37,545 nt of DNA from Acidobacteriota bacterium (lineage in GTDB: Bacteria; Acidobacteriota; Vicinamibacteria; Fen-336). The number at the start of each line of letters is the position of its first letter. The stretch's first letter is position 1. Position numbers and translations under genes: made by a program. Positions 1 through 8,961 of the stretch are shown here, piece after piece. A model generated the notes under the pieces. That model was not told where the DNA came from and did no database searches. It worked only from the letters and a program-made list of their open reading frames with translations. The stretch is taken from positions 1 through 37,545 of the forward strand of contig QHVM01000002.1 in NCBI GenBank assembly GCA_003223555.1, read 5' to 3'.

Positions 1-354
1 CTTCTCCAGCACGATCGGCAGGCCCAGCTCGCGCACGGTGAGGATCTTCACCGGGATGACGCGGAGCACGAGGCCGACGGTGCCCCGCTGCTGGAAGACG
101 TTGCAGCGGAACCGGCCCAGGCCGGGCACCGAGTACGCGATGTCGATCTCCAGGTTGTCCTTGAACTTCTGCTTCTGGCGGTTGCTCATGATGGAGAACG
201 CCATGGCGATGGTGTCCTCCTGCATGAGCCGCTTGGTCTCGACGAGCGGGATGAGCTCGCCGTTGATGCGGAGCACCGGATGGGACCCGACCTTCAGGTG
301 CAGGTCCGACGCCTTCCGCTCGGACGCGATCTTCAGGAGATCATTTATATGCAT
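1..354 (-). CDS. pilT: PilT, type IV pilus retraction ATPase (partial, N-terminus only)
   Basis: Reverse-strand frame open from ATG at 354 to the window edge, about 118 codons. The protein opens MHINDLLKIASERKASDLHL, followed by KVGSHPVLRINGELIPL; this is the characteristic N-terminal PAS-like domain of PilT (the ASDLHL and R-x-G-L/I signatures). PilT is a hexameric cytoplasmic ATPase that depolymerises type IV pili and powers twitching. The Walker A/B core lies beyond the window. A purine-rich GGCGAGAAG precedes the ATG. It lies 35 bases downstream of ilvE on the same strand, so the two may be co-transcribed. A PilU paralogue is the main alternative. Confidence 0.9.
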   Translation of the reverse strand, partial: MHINDLLKIASERKASDLHLKVGSHPVLRINGELIPLVETKRLMQEDTIAMAFSIMSNRQKQKFKDNLEIDIAYSVPGLGRFRCNVFQQRGTVGLVLRVIPVKILTVRELGLPIVLEK

Positions 355-389
355 GACGTCTTCTCGCCCCCTCGGGGGCCGGCTCCGGC

Positions 390-1314
390 CTAGCCAGCGC
401 TCGTCTTGCGCCGGCCGACCGCCTTCGCCGCCCCCACCTCCGGCACGTACGTGAGCCAGGAGAACTCGTCGGGAACACGGCCCTCGATGACGTCGAAGAA
501 GGCCCGCTGCAACGCCTCGGTCACCGGCCCCCGCTTCCCCCGCCCGACCGTGACCTTGTCCACGGACCGGATCGGGGTGATCTCGGCGGCCGTGCCGCTG
601 AGGAACGCCTCGTCGACGATGTAGAGCATCTCGCGGGGCATCATCTGCTCGACGACGGGGATGCCCTGCCGCCGGGCGAGGGCGATGACGGTGTCGCGCG
701 TGATGCCCGGCAGCACGGAGCTGACGAGCGGCGGCGTGATGAGCGTGTCGTCTTTCACCAGGAAGAGGTTCTCTCCGCTGCCCTCGGAGAGATAGCCATC
801 GGCGTCGAGCGCGATGCCCTCGGCGTATCCGTCCTTGATCGCCTCCATCTTGATGAGCTGGGAGTTCGATGCGGGCCCAGGAGCTGACCCGCACGTCCAC
901 TCCGTTCTCCAGCGCCTCGGCGCCCAGATAGCGTCCCCAGTCCCACACCATGACCGCCACGTCGACCGGGCACGGGAAGGGGTTCACGCCGAGCTGGCCG
1001 TAGCCGCGATAGATGATCGGGCGGATGTAGCAGGCGTCCATCTGGTTGGTGGAGATCGTCTCCAGGATCGCCTGGTTCATCTGGGCAGGAGTGTAGGGCA
1101 CGTCCATCCGATAGATCTTGGCCGAGTCGTAGAGCCGGTCGGTGTGGGCGTCGAGCCGGAAAACCGCCGGCCCGTCGGGAGTCGCGTAGCAGCGCACGCC
1201 CTCGAAGACCGCCGAGCCGTAATGGATGACGTGGGACCCGATGTGGATCTTGGCGTCGTCCCAGGGGACGAGCCTCCCGTTCATCCAGATCCGGTCCGAT
1301 TTCGGGAAGGACAT
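390..1314 (-). pseudogene. ilvE: Branched-chain amino acid aminotransferase IlvE with internal deletion and frameshift
   Basis: The N-terminal part reads from ATG at 1314 (AGGAGG about 10 bases upstream) to about 871: IWMNGRLVPWDDAKIHIGSH, HYGSAVFEGVRCY, then SSWAR. The C-terminal part (NSQLIKMEAIKDGYAEGIAL, SEGSGENLFLV, GTAAEITP) continues in a different frame from about 866 to the stop at 390. The missing stretch corresponds to APNT...AKAGGNY of the family, about 47 bases. It carries the lysine that binds pyridoxal phosphate (Lys159/160 in E. coli IlvE). Intact IlvE transfers the amino group between glutamate and leucine, isoleucine or valine. As written the product is truncated and inactive. 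Both halves are otherwise well conserved, so a recent lesion or an assembly error is likely. Confidence 0.85.
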
Positions 1315-1366
1315 TCGAGGCGTTCCTCCTCGGAAGCTCGACGCGCCGGTCGTCGCCGACGCGGGG

Positions 1367-1395
1367 ATTCTAGATCGCCGCCGGCGCGCTGTCAA
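1367..1395 (-). promoter_or_regulatory. Sigma70 promoter for ilvE
   Basis: On the reverse strand, TTGACA (1390-1395) and TAGAAT (1367-1372) are separated by exactly 17 bases. This is a near-consensus housekeeping promoter. The predicted start near 1360 would give a leader of about 46 bases with an AGGAGG ribosome-binding site before the ilvE ATG at 1314. Confidence 0.75.
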
Positions 1396-1419
1396 TGGCT
1401 GTCCGGGAGGAAGTACCTG

Positions 1420-1497
1420 AGAGGCAGTGAGTTATGCGGAGGCGCCGGCCAGGTGTTCCGCATGCGGAACACGCTTCCACTGATGGTCACTGCCTCT
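1420..1497. repeat. Nested inverted repeats: perfect 20-base palindrome inside an 11-base inverted repeat
   Basis: A perfect 20-base palindrome (GTGTTCCGCA and its reverse complement) occupies 1453-1472. It lies between two arms of an 11-base inverted repeat, AGAGGCAGTGA at 1420-1430 and its complement at 1487-1497. The right arm includes the stop codon of the zinc-ribbon mini-ORF. The structure sits 25-60 bases upstream of the ilvE -35 box. It could be a dimeric repressor operator or a 3' hairpin of the upstream transcript; there is no T-tract to support an intrinsic terminator. Confidence 0.55.
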
Positions 1498-1558
1498 CGC
1501 CGCAGAAGGGACAGGTGTCCGAGCGGGCGTGCAGCGGCTTTCGGCAGTGCCAGCAAAA
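1480..1558 (-). repeat. Downstream copy of the kinase zinc-ribbon 3' end (partner 1686-1764)
   Basis: Seventy-nine bases match 1686-1764 in the same orientation at 71 positions. They include the last 23 codons and stop of the kinase and 7 bases beyond it. All 8 substitutions fall in synonymous positions (Phe, Arg, Lys, Leu, Thr, Cys, Gly, Arg codons), so both copies encode the same peptide. Confidence 0.9.
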
Positions 1559-1573
1559 CGCGTATTGCGGCAT
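1487..1573 (-). CDS. Putative 28-residue zinc-ribbon microprotein
   Basis: ATG at 1573, preceded by GGAG with an 8-base spacer, opens a 28-codon frame. It begins MPQYA and continues with the same 23 residues as the kinase C-terminus, with CWHC and CPFC knuckles (CX2C-X10-CX2C). The spacing suits a single zinc-ribbon fold. The frame is open further upstream, so ATG at 1642 (50 residues) or a start at 1720 is also possible. Against the kinase tail there are 8 synonymous and 0 non-synonymous differences, which points to selection on the peptide. It could instead be the residue of a lost second kinase gene. No function can be assigned beyond probable zinc binding. Confidence 0.45.
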   Translation of the reverse strand: MPQYAFCWHCRKPLHARSDTCPFCGERQ

Positions 1574-1610
1574 GCGGCGCGCTCCGTTCCGCGTGCGCGT
1601 CGTTGAGCGC

Positions 1611-1637
1611 GTCGCGCCGGAATGGATCCGGCGCGAC
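1611..1637. repeat. Perfect 11-bp stem inverted repeat
   Basis: GTCGCGCCGGA and its exact reverse complement flank a 5-base loop. It lies between the kinase stop and the zinc-ribbon mini-ORF. No T-run follows on either strand, so it is better seen as a 3'-UTR or inter-cistronic hairpin than as a classical terminator. Confidence 0.5.
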
Positions 1638-1692
1638 ATGGTAAGGAGACGCTCCACTGCGCGCGCCGAACGCTCGGGGGTTCTGCTGATGG

Positions 1693-2606
1693 TCACTGTC
1701 TCTCTCCGCAGAAGGGGCACGTGTCCGAGCGGGCGTGCAACGGTTTGCGGCAGTGCCAGCAGAACCCCCGCTTGGGCACCTCGCGCGCTTTCAGGCGCTT
1801 GCGCATGTCCTCGAACTCGGTGGCCCGGTGGTCGATGTCGGTGGCGGTGCCGAGGTCGTCGAGCAGCTCCGACGCCCGCTGGTAACGCTCGGAGAGGTCC
1901 GGCGCGATGGCCTTCATCACGATGTCGGAGATCTCCCGGGGCACGTGGCTGTTCCGGATCCGGGGCGGGGTGCAGCGGCCCTGCGCCACCATGCGCTCGA
2001 TCTGGGCCGGGTTGGGGCTGTAGTAGGGAAGCGTGCCGGTCAGCATCTGGTAGAGCATCACGCCGACCGAGTAGATGTCGGAGGCGAGCACCGCCCGGCC
2101 CTGGAACTGCTCGGGGGCCATGTAGGGAGGGCTGCCGATCACCGTCGTGGCGTGGGACTTCTCGAGCAGGCGCGAGGTGCCGAAGTCGGCCACCTTCACG
2201 ACGCCGCTCTCGGAGACGAGCACGTTGGCGGGCCGGAGGTCGCGGTGGAGGATCTGGGCCTGGTGCGCGTGCTCAACGCCCTTCAGCACCTGCACCGTGT
2301 AGTCGACCGCGCGGGCCACGTCGAGGCCTCCAGGCTCTCCCCCCTGATGTAGTCCATGACGATGAAGAAGACGCCGTCCACCCGCTCGGCGGTCAGGATG
2401 CCGACGATGTTGGGGTGGTCGAGGGCGGCGAGCAGCCGCGGCTCCTGCAGGAGGTCGTCGAAGTCCCCTCCCTGGCGGTGGGGGACCTTGATCGCGACCT
2501 TCTTGTCGATCCAGCCGTCCTTGGCGAGGAAGACGGTGCCGAAGCCGCCGGAGCCCAGGTTGGAGAGGATCTGGTACTTGCCGACTGCTTGACCGAGGAG
2601 GAACAT
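1693..2606 (-). pseudogene. Hanks-type Ser/Thr protein kinase with C-terminal zinc ribbon, frameshifted
   Basis: From ATG at 2606 the protein shows the glycine loop GSGGFGTV (residues 18-25), VAIK (Lys40), and MDYIRGESLEA. The frame then breaks at about 2326-2332. The rest, in another frame, has LDVARAVDY, HRDLRPANVL (catalytic Asp and Asn), DFGTS and APEQ, then a C-terminal CWHC...CPFC zinc ribbon and a stop at 1693. Spacing between GESLEA and LDVARA is several residues shorter than usual, so a small deletion (roughly 20-30 bases) rather than a single-base slip is likely. All catalytic motifs survive. There is no membrane segment; an intact version would be a soluble cytoplasmic kinase of about 310 residues. 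Substrates are unknown. Confidence 0.85.
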
Positions 2607-2614
2607 GAAGCCGC

Positions 2615-4171
2615 GTGGAGTATAGCACCGCCCTCCCGGCGGCCACGGAATCGGAGAGGGCGGCGCGCCCTCGACGCTGGCCGCTGGCGCTGCTTCCCGC
2701 GGCGGCCGCGCTGCAGCTTGCGGCCTCGCACTCGCCGGGGCTCGTGGAGCGGGTCTACTCGCGCGGCGTCTATCGCGTCGCGGCCGCGGTCCTCGCCGCC
2801 ACGCTCGGCCGGTGGCCGTTCTCGGTGGGCGAAGTGCTCCTCTGGCTCGCTGCGGCCGCCTTCGGTGCCTGGACCGCGCGGCTGGCGGCGCGGCTCTGGC
2901 ACGGGCGAGGGAGGCGCCTCGGGGTGGTGCGCGGCGCCGTCTCCGAGGCGTGGATCGCCGCCGGCGTCGTCTATCTCGCCTTCCTGCTGCTCTGGGGCCT
3001 GAACTACCGGCGCCGGCCCTACGCCGAGCTGGCGGGGCTCGACGTGCGCCCCGCGTCCGTGGCGGAGCTGATCGCCGTCTGCGAGCGCCTCGTGGGCGAG
3101 TCGAACCGCGCGCGCGACGGCCTGCCCGAGGATGCCGGGGGCGTCATGCGACTGGCCGCCGGCCGGGCCGGCGCCCTGCGGCGCGCGCCGGATGGGTACC
3201 GCGAAGCGGCGCGGATCCAGCCCGCCCTCGAAGGCCCGAGCGCGCGGGCCAAGCCCGTGCTCGTGTCGACCGCGCTCTCGTACCTCGGCATCAGCGGCAT
3301 CTTCTGTCCCTTCACCGGCGAGCCGAACGTCAACACGACGCTGCCCGAGCCGGACGTGCCCTTCGCGGCCTGCCACGAGTTGGCCCACGCCCATGGCTTC
3401 GCGCGGGAGGACGAGGCGAACTACGTCGGATACGTGGCCTGCATCCGCCATCCCGACCCCGACTTCCGGTATTCGGGTCTGCTGGCGGCCAGCCTGTACG
3501 CCATGAATGCGCTGGCCCGCGTGGACCGCGAGACGCACGCCCGTCTGGACGCTCGCCGCGCGCCGGCCGTGCGCCGCGACATCGATGCGCTCGCCGCCTG
3601 GGCGCGGCGCTACCGCGGCCCGGTCGAGCGTGCCTCGCAAGCGGTGAACAACGCGTACCTGAAGAGCCAGGGCCAGCGGGAAGGAGTCCGCAGCTACGGC
3701 CGGATGGTCGACCTGCTGATCGCGGAACAACGCCCAAGGGTGGGGCTGGGGAGGCCCGGGGGGGCTACCGCCCCAGGTCACCCCACAGCACCTGGGCGGC
3801 GACGACCGCGGCGAGGGCGGCCGTCTCGGAGCGGAGGATCCGCGGGCCGAGGCCGGCGGCGACGAAGCCGGCCCCGTCCAGACGCTCGGTCTCCCGCGGC
3901 TCCCAGCCCCCCGCCGGCCCGACCAGGATCAGCGCGGCCGAGGGAGGCGAGGCGCGCGCCGCCAGCGTCGGGGTGCCGGCCTTCTCCACGAAGACGATGC
4001 GGTCGCCAGCGAAGGGACGTCCGAGCAGCTCGCTCAGCGTCGAGGTCCCCGCGATCCGCGGCACGACCGCGCGGCCGCACTGCTCGGCGGCGCCGCTGGC
4101 CACCTTGTCCCAGCGCTCCTGTCGGGAGCCTTCCAGGGCAGGCCGCGCGGCGGCATCCGTCCGGACCGTGA
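2615..4171 (+). CDS. DUF3810-family membrane metallopeptidase-like protein (3' end uncertain)
   Basis: GTG at 2615. The N-terminus has two or three hydrophobic segments (about residues 22-40, 68-88 and 110-130) and WGLNYRRRPY. These are followed by FCPFTGEPNVNTTLP and ACHELAHAHGFAREDEANY, with an HExxH zinc-protease motif and a downstream Glu. This order matches the DUF3810 family. Conserved sequence ends near 3735 (MVDLLIAEQRP). The frame lacks a stop until 4171, running antisense through rsmE into low-complexity Arg/Pro residues, so the natural stop may be lost or the true end differs. The active site should face the periplasm. The substrate is unknown. Its start is only 8 bases from the divergent kinase start. 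Confidence 0.75.
   Translation: MEYSTALPAATESERAARPRRWPLALLPAAAALQLAASHSPGLVERVYSRGVYRVAAAVLAATLGRWPFSVGEVLLWLAAAAFGAWTARLAARLWHGRGRRLGVVRGAVSEAWIAAGVVYLAFLLLWGLNYRRRPYAELAGLDVRPASVAELIAVCERLVGESNRARDGLPEDAGGVMRLAAGRAGALRRAPDGYREAARIQPALEGPSARAKPVLVSTALSYLGISGIFCPFTGEPNVNTTLPEPDVPFAACHELAHAHGFAREDEANYVGYVACIRHPDPDFRYSGLLAASLYAMNALARVDRETHARLDARRAPAVRRDIDALAAWARRYRGPVERASQAVNNAYLKSQGQREGVRSYGRMVDLLIAEQRPRVGLGRPGGATAPGHPTAPGRRRPRRGRPSRSGGSAGRGRRRRSRPRPDARSPAAPSPPPARPGSARPREARRAPPASGCRPSPRRRCGRQRRDVRAARSASRSPRSAARPRGRTARRRRWPPCPSAPVGSLPGQAARRHPSGP
2619..2627 (-). promoter_or_regulatory. Extended -10 promoter for the kinase gene
   Basis: TGCTATACT on the reverse strand is an extended -10 element (TGnTATACT). 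Transcription would begin about 6 bases before the kinase ATG at 2606, giving an almost leaderless mRNA, which fits the lack of a ribosome-binding site there. It overlaps the start of the divergent gene at 2615. Confidence 0.5.
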
Positions 4172-4499
4172 CCACCGGCCACACCTCGGCCACCCCCAGC
4201 TCGGTCGCCTTCTGGATGACCAGCTCCATCCGGTCTCCCTTCAGCGGGGAGAGGGCGAGGACGAGGTGGAGCGGCGATTCCGGCCGGGCTGCGACCGCGC
4301 GGCCGATCCGGGCCTCTACGCCGCGACCGGTGACGCTGTCGAGCGTGGCTTCGAACTCCGCGCCGGCTCCGTCGAAGACCCGCACCGCCGCCCCGGCGCG
4401 AAGGCGCAGCACCTCGCGGGCGTGGTGGGCGGCGTGCTCGGGCAGCGCGACCCGGGCCCCGGGACTGGCCCCCGGGACGTGAAAACGCGACGGAGTCAA
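3765..4499 (-). CDS. rsmE: RsmE, 16S rRNA (uracil1498-N3)-methyltransferase
   Basis: A 244-residue SPOUT-class methyltransferase that methylates U1498 of 16S rRNA using S-adenosylmethionine. Family signatures are visible: SPLKGDRMELVIQKATELGV, ILVGPAGGWEPRE (SAM-binding loop) and LGPRILRSETAALAA (knot region). TTG at 4499 is chosen because it overlaps the prmA stop (TTGA) and gives the usual N-terminus (SRFHVPG); an ATG eleven codons upstream is possible. It is the last gene of the hrcA-grpE-dnaK-dnaJ-prmA-rsmE cluster, an order known from several phyla. The stop lies in a G-run that may be a relic of the dispersed repeat family. Confidence 0.92.
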   Translation of the reverse strand: MTPSRFHVPGASPGARVALPEHAAHHAREVLRLRAGAAVRVFDGAGAEFEATLDSVTGRGVEARIGRAVAARPESPLHLVLALSPLKGDRMELVIQKATELGVAEVWPVVTVRTDAAARPALEGSRQERWDKVASGAAEQCGRAVVPRIAGTSTLSELLGRPFAGDRIVFVEKAGTPTLAARASPPSAALILVGPAGGWEPRETERLDGAGFVAAGLGPRILRSETAALAAVVAAQVLWGDLGR

Positions 4500-5311
4500 G
4501 GAGCTCGGACCTGTACGAGAAGCGACACCCATTCGCCGTCCTCGCGCACCTCGATCCGACCCGCGCCGGCGTACGCCGCGCGCACCGCGGCGAGGTTGGA
4601 GGCGAGCAGGCCCGAGAGCACCAGCGCCGGCGCGCCCAGCCCCGTGATCTCGTCCCGCCGCTGCCGGAGAAGGGAGGCCGAGAGGTTGGCCAGCACCAGG
4701 TCGAAGGCGCCGGGACGCAAGGGCCGGGCCAGGTCGCCCTGCACGATCCTGATGTCCACTCCGTTCAGGCGAGCATGGCGAGACGCGGATGCGATCGCCT
4801 CGGGGTCGACGTCCACCGCCACCACGGGTTGGGCACCGAGCCGCGCGGCGGCCAGGGCCAGGATGCCGCTGCCGGTGCCAAGATCGAGCACGCGGCCGAG
4901 CGGTCCCCGGGCGGCGCGCTCTCGCAGCCAGGCCAGGACCAGTCGCGTCGTTTCGTGGCTGCCGGTGCCGAAGGCGCGGCCGGGATCGACGACGAGGACG
5001 TCGTGCGAGCGGGCGGTCGTCCCGCGAGCCTCCCACGCGGGAACGATCCGGAAGCCGGAGGCGCGGAACGACCGGAAGCCCTCGCGGAAGCGCGCCAGCC
5101 AGTCCACGTCCGGCACTTCGGCCGGCTCGCATCGCGCCCCCGGCAGCCCGGCCAGCGCCGCGGCCACCGCCAAGGGGACCCGCGGAGCGTCGGCGAAATA
5201 GGCCAGGAGAGCCACCTCGCCGGCCTCCGCCGGGCGCACCTCGATCCCCGCCGTACCTTCCTCCCACAGCGCGGCGGTCGCGGCATCCTCCTCGTCGGCG
5301 GGCACCGTCAC
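4496..5311 (-). CDS. prmA: PrmA, ribosomal protein L11 methyltransferase
   Basis: A class I SAM-dependent methyltransferase, 271 residues, that trimethylates ribosomal protein L11. It carries DPGRAFGTGSHETTRL (the PrmA hallmark), VLDLGTGSGILALAA (motif I) and LANLSASLL (motif IV, N/D-PP-like position). GTG at 5311 follows dnaJ by 20 bases. The conserved N-terminal beta strand appears to start a few residues earlier ([17 protein letters not shown]), so the true start may lie up to 8 codons upstream, at a non-standard codon. It shares the TTGA overlap with rsmE. Confidence 0.92.
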   Translation of the reverse strand: MTVPADEEDAATAALWEEGTAGIEVRPAEAGEVALLAYFADAPRVPLAVAAALAGLPGARCEPAEVPDVDWLARFREGFRSFRASGFRIVPAWEARGTTARSHDVLVVDPGRAFGTGSHETTRLVLAWLRERAARGPLGRVLDLGTGSGILALAAARLGAQPVVAVDVDPEAIASASRHARLNGVDIRIVQGDLARPLRPGAFDLVLANLSASLLRQRRDEITGLGAPALVLSGLLASNLAAVRAAYAGAGRIEVREDGEWVSLLVQVRAP

Positions 5312-5331
5312 CAGGAAGGCGCGCAGCCCCT

Positions 5332-6447
5332 TCAGCCGAGGATGTCCTTGACCTTGCCGAAGAACGAGCGGTCCTTGTCGTCGAGGCTGGGCGTGGGAAG
5401 CGTCTTGGCGAGCTGCTCCAGCAGCCGCCGCTGCTCGGCGCTGAGCTTCGTGGGCACCGCCACGCGGACCGTCACGTGCAGGTCGCCTCGGCCTCGCGAG
5501 CCCAGGTGGGGCACGCCCTGGCCGCGCACCCGGAAGGTCGCCCCGCTCTGGCTGCCTTCGGGGACGGTCACCTTGGCCGCGCCCCCGCCGCCCAGGGTGG
5601 GCACCTCAAGAGTCGTGCCGAGGGCGGCCTGGGTCAGGCTGATCGGCACGTCGCAGAACAGGCTCGTGCCCTCGCGGCGGAAGAAGGGGTGCTCCTGGAC
5701 GCGCAGCACGACGTAGAGGTCTCCCGGCGGCCCGCCCGAAGCGCCCGGCTCGCCCTCGCCCGCGATGCGGAGCTGGCTGCCCCCGTCGACACCGGGCGGG
5801 ATCTTGATCTGGAGCTTGCGCTCGACCGCGATCTGCCCCTGCCCGCGGCAGTCCTTGCACTGGCTGGTGATGATGCGGCCGGCGCCCCCGCACCGGCCGC
5901 AGGTGCGGGCCACGCTGAAGAAGCCCTGCTGAAAGGTGACCTGGCCGGCACCGCCGCAGGCCTGGCAGGTGACCGGGCTCGTGCCGGGGGCGCTGCCGGT
6001 ACCCTGGCAGGTTGAGCACGTCTCGGCCCGCGGGATCTGGATGTGCGTCTCGGTCCCGAACGCCGCCTCCTCGAAGCTCAGCTCGAGGTTGTAGCGCAGG
6101 TCGGAGCCGCGGCGGGGGCCCCCGCGGCGCCGCCCGAAAAGGTCGCCGAAGCCGAAGAAGTCGCCCAGGATGTCGCCGAAGTCGGCGAAGATCGTCGGGT
6201 CGAAGCCGGCGCCGCCCAGGCCGGCGTGGCCGTAGGCGTCGTAGCGGCGGCGCTTCTCCGGGTCGCCGAGCACGCTGTAGGCCTCCGCGGCCTCCTTGAA
6301 GCGCTCCTCGGCCTCCTTGTTGCCCGGGTTGCGGTCCGGGTGGTGCTTGAGCGCCATCTTGCGATAGGCGGACTTGACCTCCTGCTCGCTCGCGCTCCGG
6401 GAGAGGCCGAGCACCTCGTAGTAGTCGATCGGGGCTCGCGTGGGCAT
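5332..6447 (-). CDS. dnaJ: DnaJ, Hsp40 co-chaperone
   Basis: Full-length 371-residue type I DnaJ. The J domain has HPD at residues 36-38. It is followed by a Gly/Phe-rich linker, four zinc-binding CxxCxGxG-type repeats ([32 protein letters not shown]) and the C-terminal substrate-binding domains. It delivers unfolded proteins to DnaK and stimulates its ATPase. ATG at 6447 lies 35 bases after the dnaK stop, so it is in the same operon. Confidence 0.97.
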   Translation of the reverse strand: MPTRAPIDYYEVLGLSRSASEQEVKSAYRKMALKHHPDRNPGNKEAEERFKEAAEAYSVLGDPEKRRRYDAYGHAGLGGAGFDPTIFADFGDILGDFFGFGDLFGRRRGGPRRGSDLRYNLELSFEEAAFGTETHIQIPRAETCSTCQGTGSAPGTSPVTCQACGGAGQVTFQQGFFSVARTCGRCGGAGRIITSQCKDCRGQGQIAVERKLQIKIPPGVDGGSQLRIAGEGEPGASGGPPGDLYVVLRVQEHPFFRREGTSLFCDVPISLTQAALGTTLEVPTLGGGGAAKVTVPEGSQSGATFRVRGQGVPHLGSRGRGDLHVTVRVAVPTKLSAEQRRLLEQLAKTLPTPSLDDKDRSFFGKVKDILG

Positions 6448-6482
6448 CTAGACCGTGGTCAGGGGAAGGATGGCCGCAACCC

Positions 6483-8285
<1,803 letters not shown>

Positions 8286-8334
8286 GCCGCACCTCGCTGC
8301 ACTCGTGACCTCGTTCGAGGGAGCTCAAGACTGC

Positions 8335-8961
8335 TCAGTGGACCTTCACCGGACCCGCGCCCGTGCCCTTGGCCACCTTGACGAGGGCGGGCCGCAGGAG
8401 CCGATCACGGTACGAATAACCCTTGCGGTAGACCTCGACCACCGTGCCCTCCGGGAAGCCGGGCGCCGGCTCATGGGCCAGGGCCTGGTGGCGCTGGGGA
8501 TCGAAGGGCTGGCCCAGGGGGCTCTCCACCGTCACGCCCTGTCCCTCCAGCACGCCGAGCAGCTCGCGCCGCGTCAGCTCGACGCCCTCCCGCACCGGGA
8601 CGTCGCCGCCCCCCGCCCCGAGGGCGCGGTCGAGGTTGTCGAGGACCGGCACCAGCGCCTTGAGCACTGCGGCCACCGCCTCCGTCCCCGCCTGCTGGCG
8701 CTCGCGCTCGACCCGCTTGCGATAGTTGTCGAACTCGGCCCGCCGGCGGAGGAGCTGTTCTTTCAGCTCGTCGCGCTCCCGGCGGAGCGCCTCCAGCTCC
8801 TCGCGCGTCGCCGGCGGAAGCGGCCGCGCGTCGACCCCTTCGAGGGCGGTCGGCTCGGAGGTGGAGGAGGCCGCGGGGTCGGGGGGGGCTTCCGGCGTCT
8901 CGACCGGGGTGGAGACGGGCGGCTCTCCCGCGCCTTCGTCCTTGCGGTCGCGCCGGCTCAT
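8335..8961 (-). CDS. grpE: GrpE, nucleotide exchange factor for DnaK
   Basis: A 208-residue protein with an acidic/proline-rich N-terminal extension. A long coiled coil (about residues 50-100: TREELEALRRERDELKEQLL, then RRAEFDNYRKRVERE) precedes the C-terminal beta domain, which ends KGYSYRDRLLRPALVKVAKG. Both parts are diagnostic for GrpE. It exchanges ADP for ATP on DnaK and acts as a thermosensor in other bacteria. ATG at 8961 overlaps the hrcA stop by four bases (ATGA), implying translational coupling. Confidence 0.96.
   Translation of the reverse strand: MSRRDRKDEGAGEPPVSTPVETPEAPPDPAASSTSEPTALEGVDARPLPPATREELEALRRERDELKEQLLRRRAEFDNYRKRVERERQQAGTEAVAAVLKALVPVLDNLDRALGAGGGDVPVREGVELTRRELLGVLEGQGVTVESPLGQPFDPQRHQALAHEPAPGFPEGTVVEVYRKGYSYRDRLLRPALVKVAKGTGAGPVKVH

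Noticed and set aside
1693-2646. Kinase start upstream at 2646 in the C-terminal frame
   Set aside because: Residues before LDVARA in that frame are Arg/Pro-rich and unlike a kinase. The real N-lobe with GSGGFG and VAIK lies in the other frame from ATG 2606.
3778-4482. Long forward and reverse open frames overlapping rsmE and prmA
   Set aside because: They are shadows in GC-rich DNA with Arg/Pro/Ala-rich, low-complexity products; the reverse-strand rsmE and prmA frames carry the family motifs.
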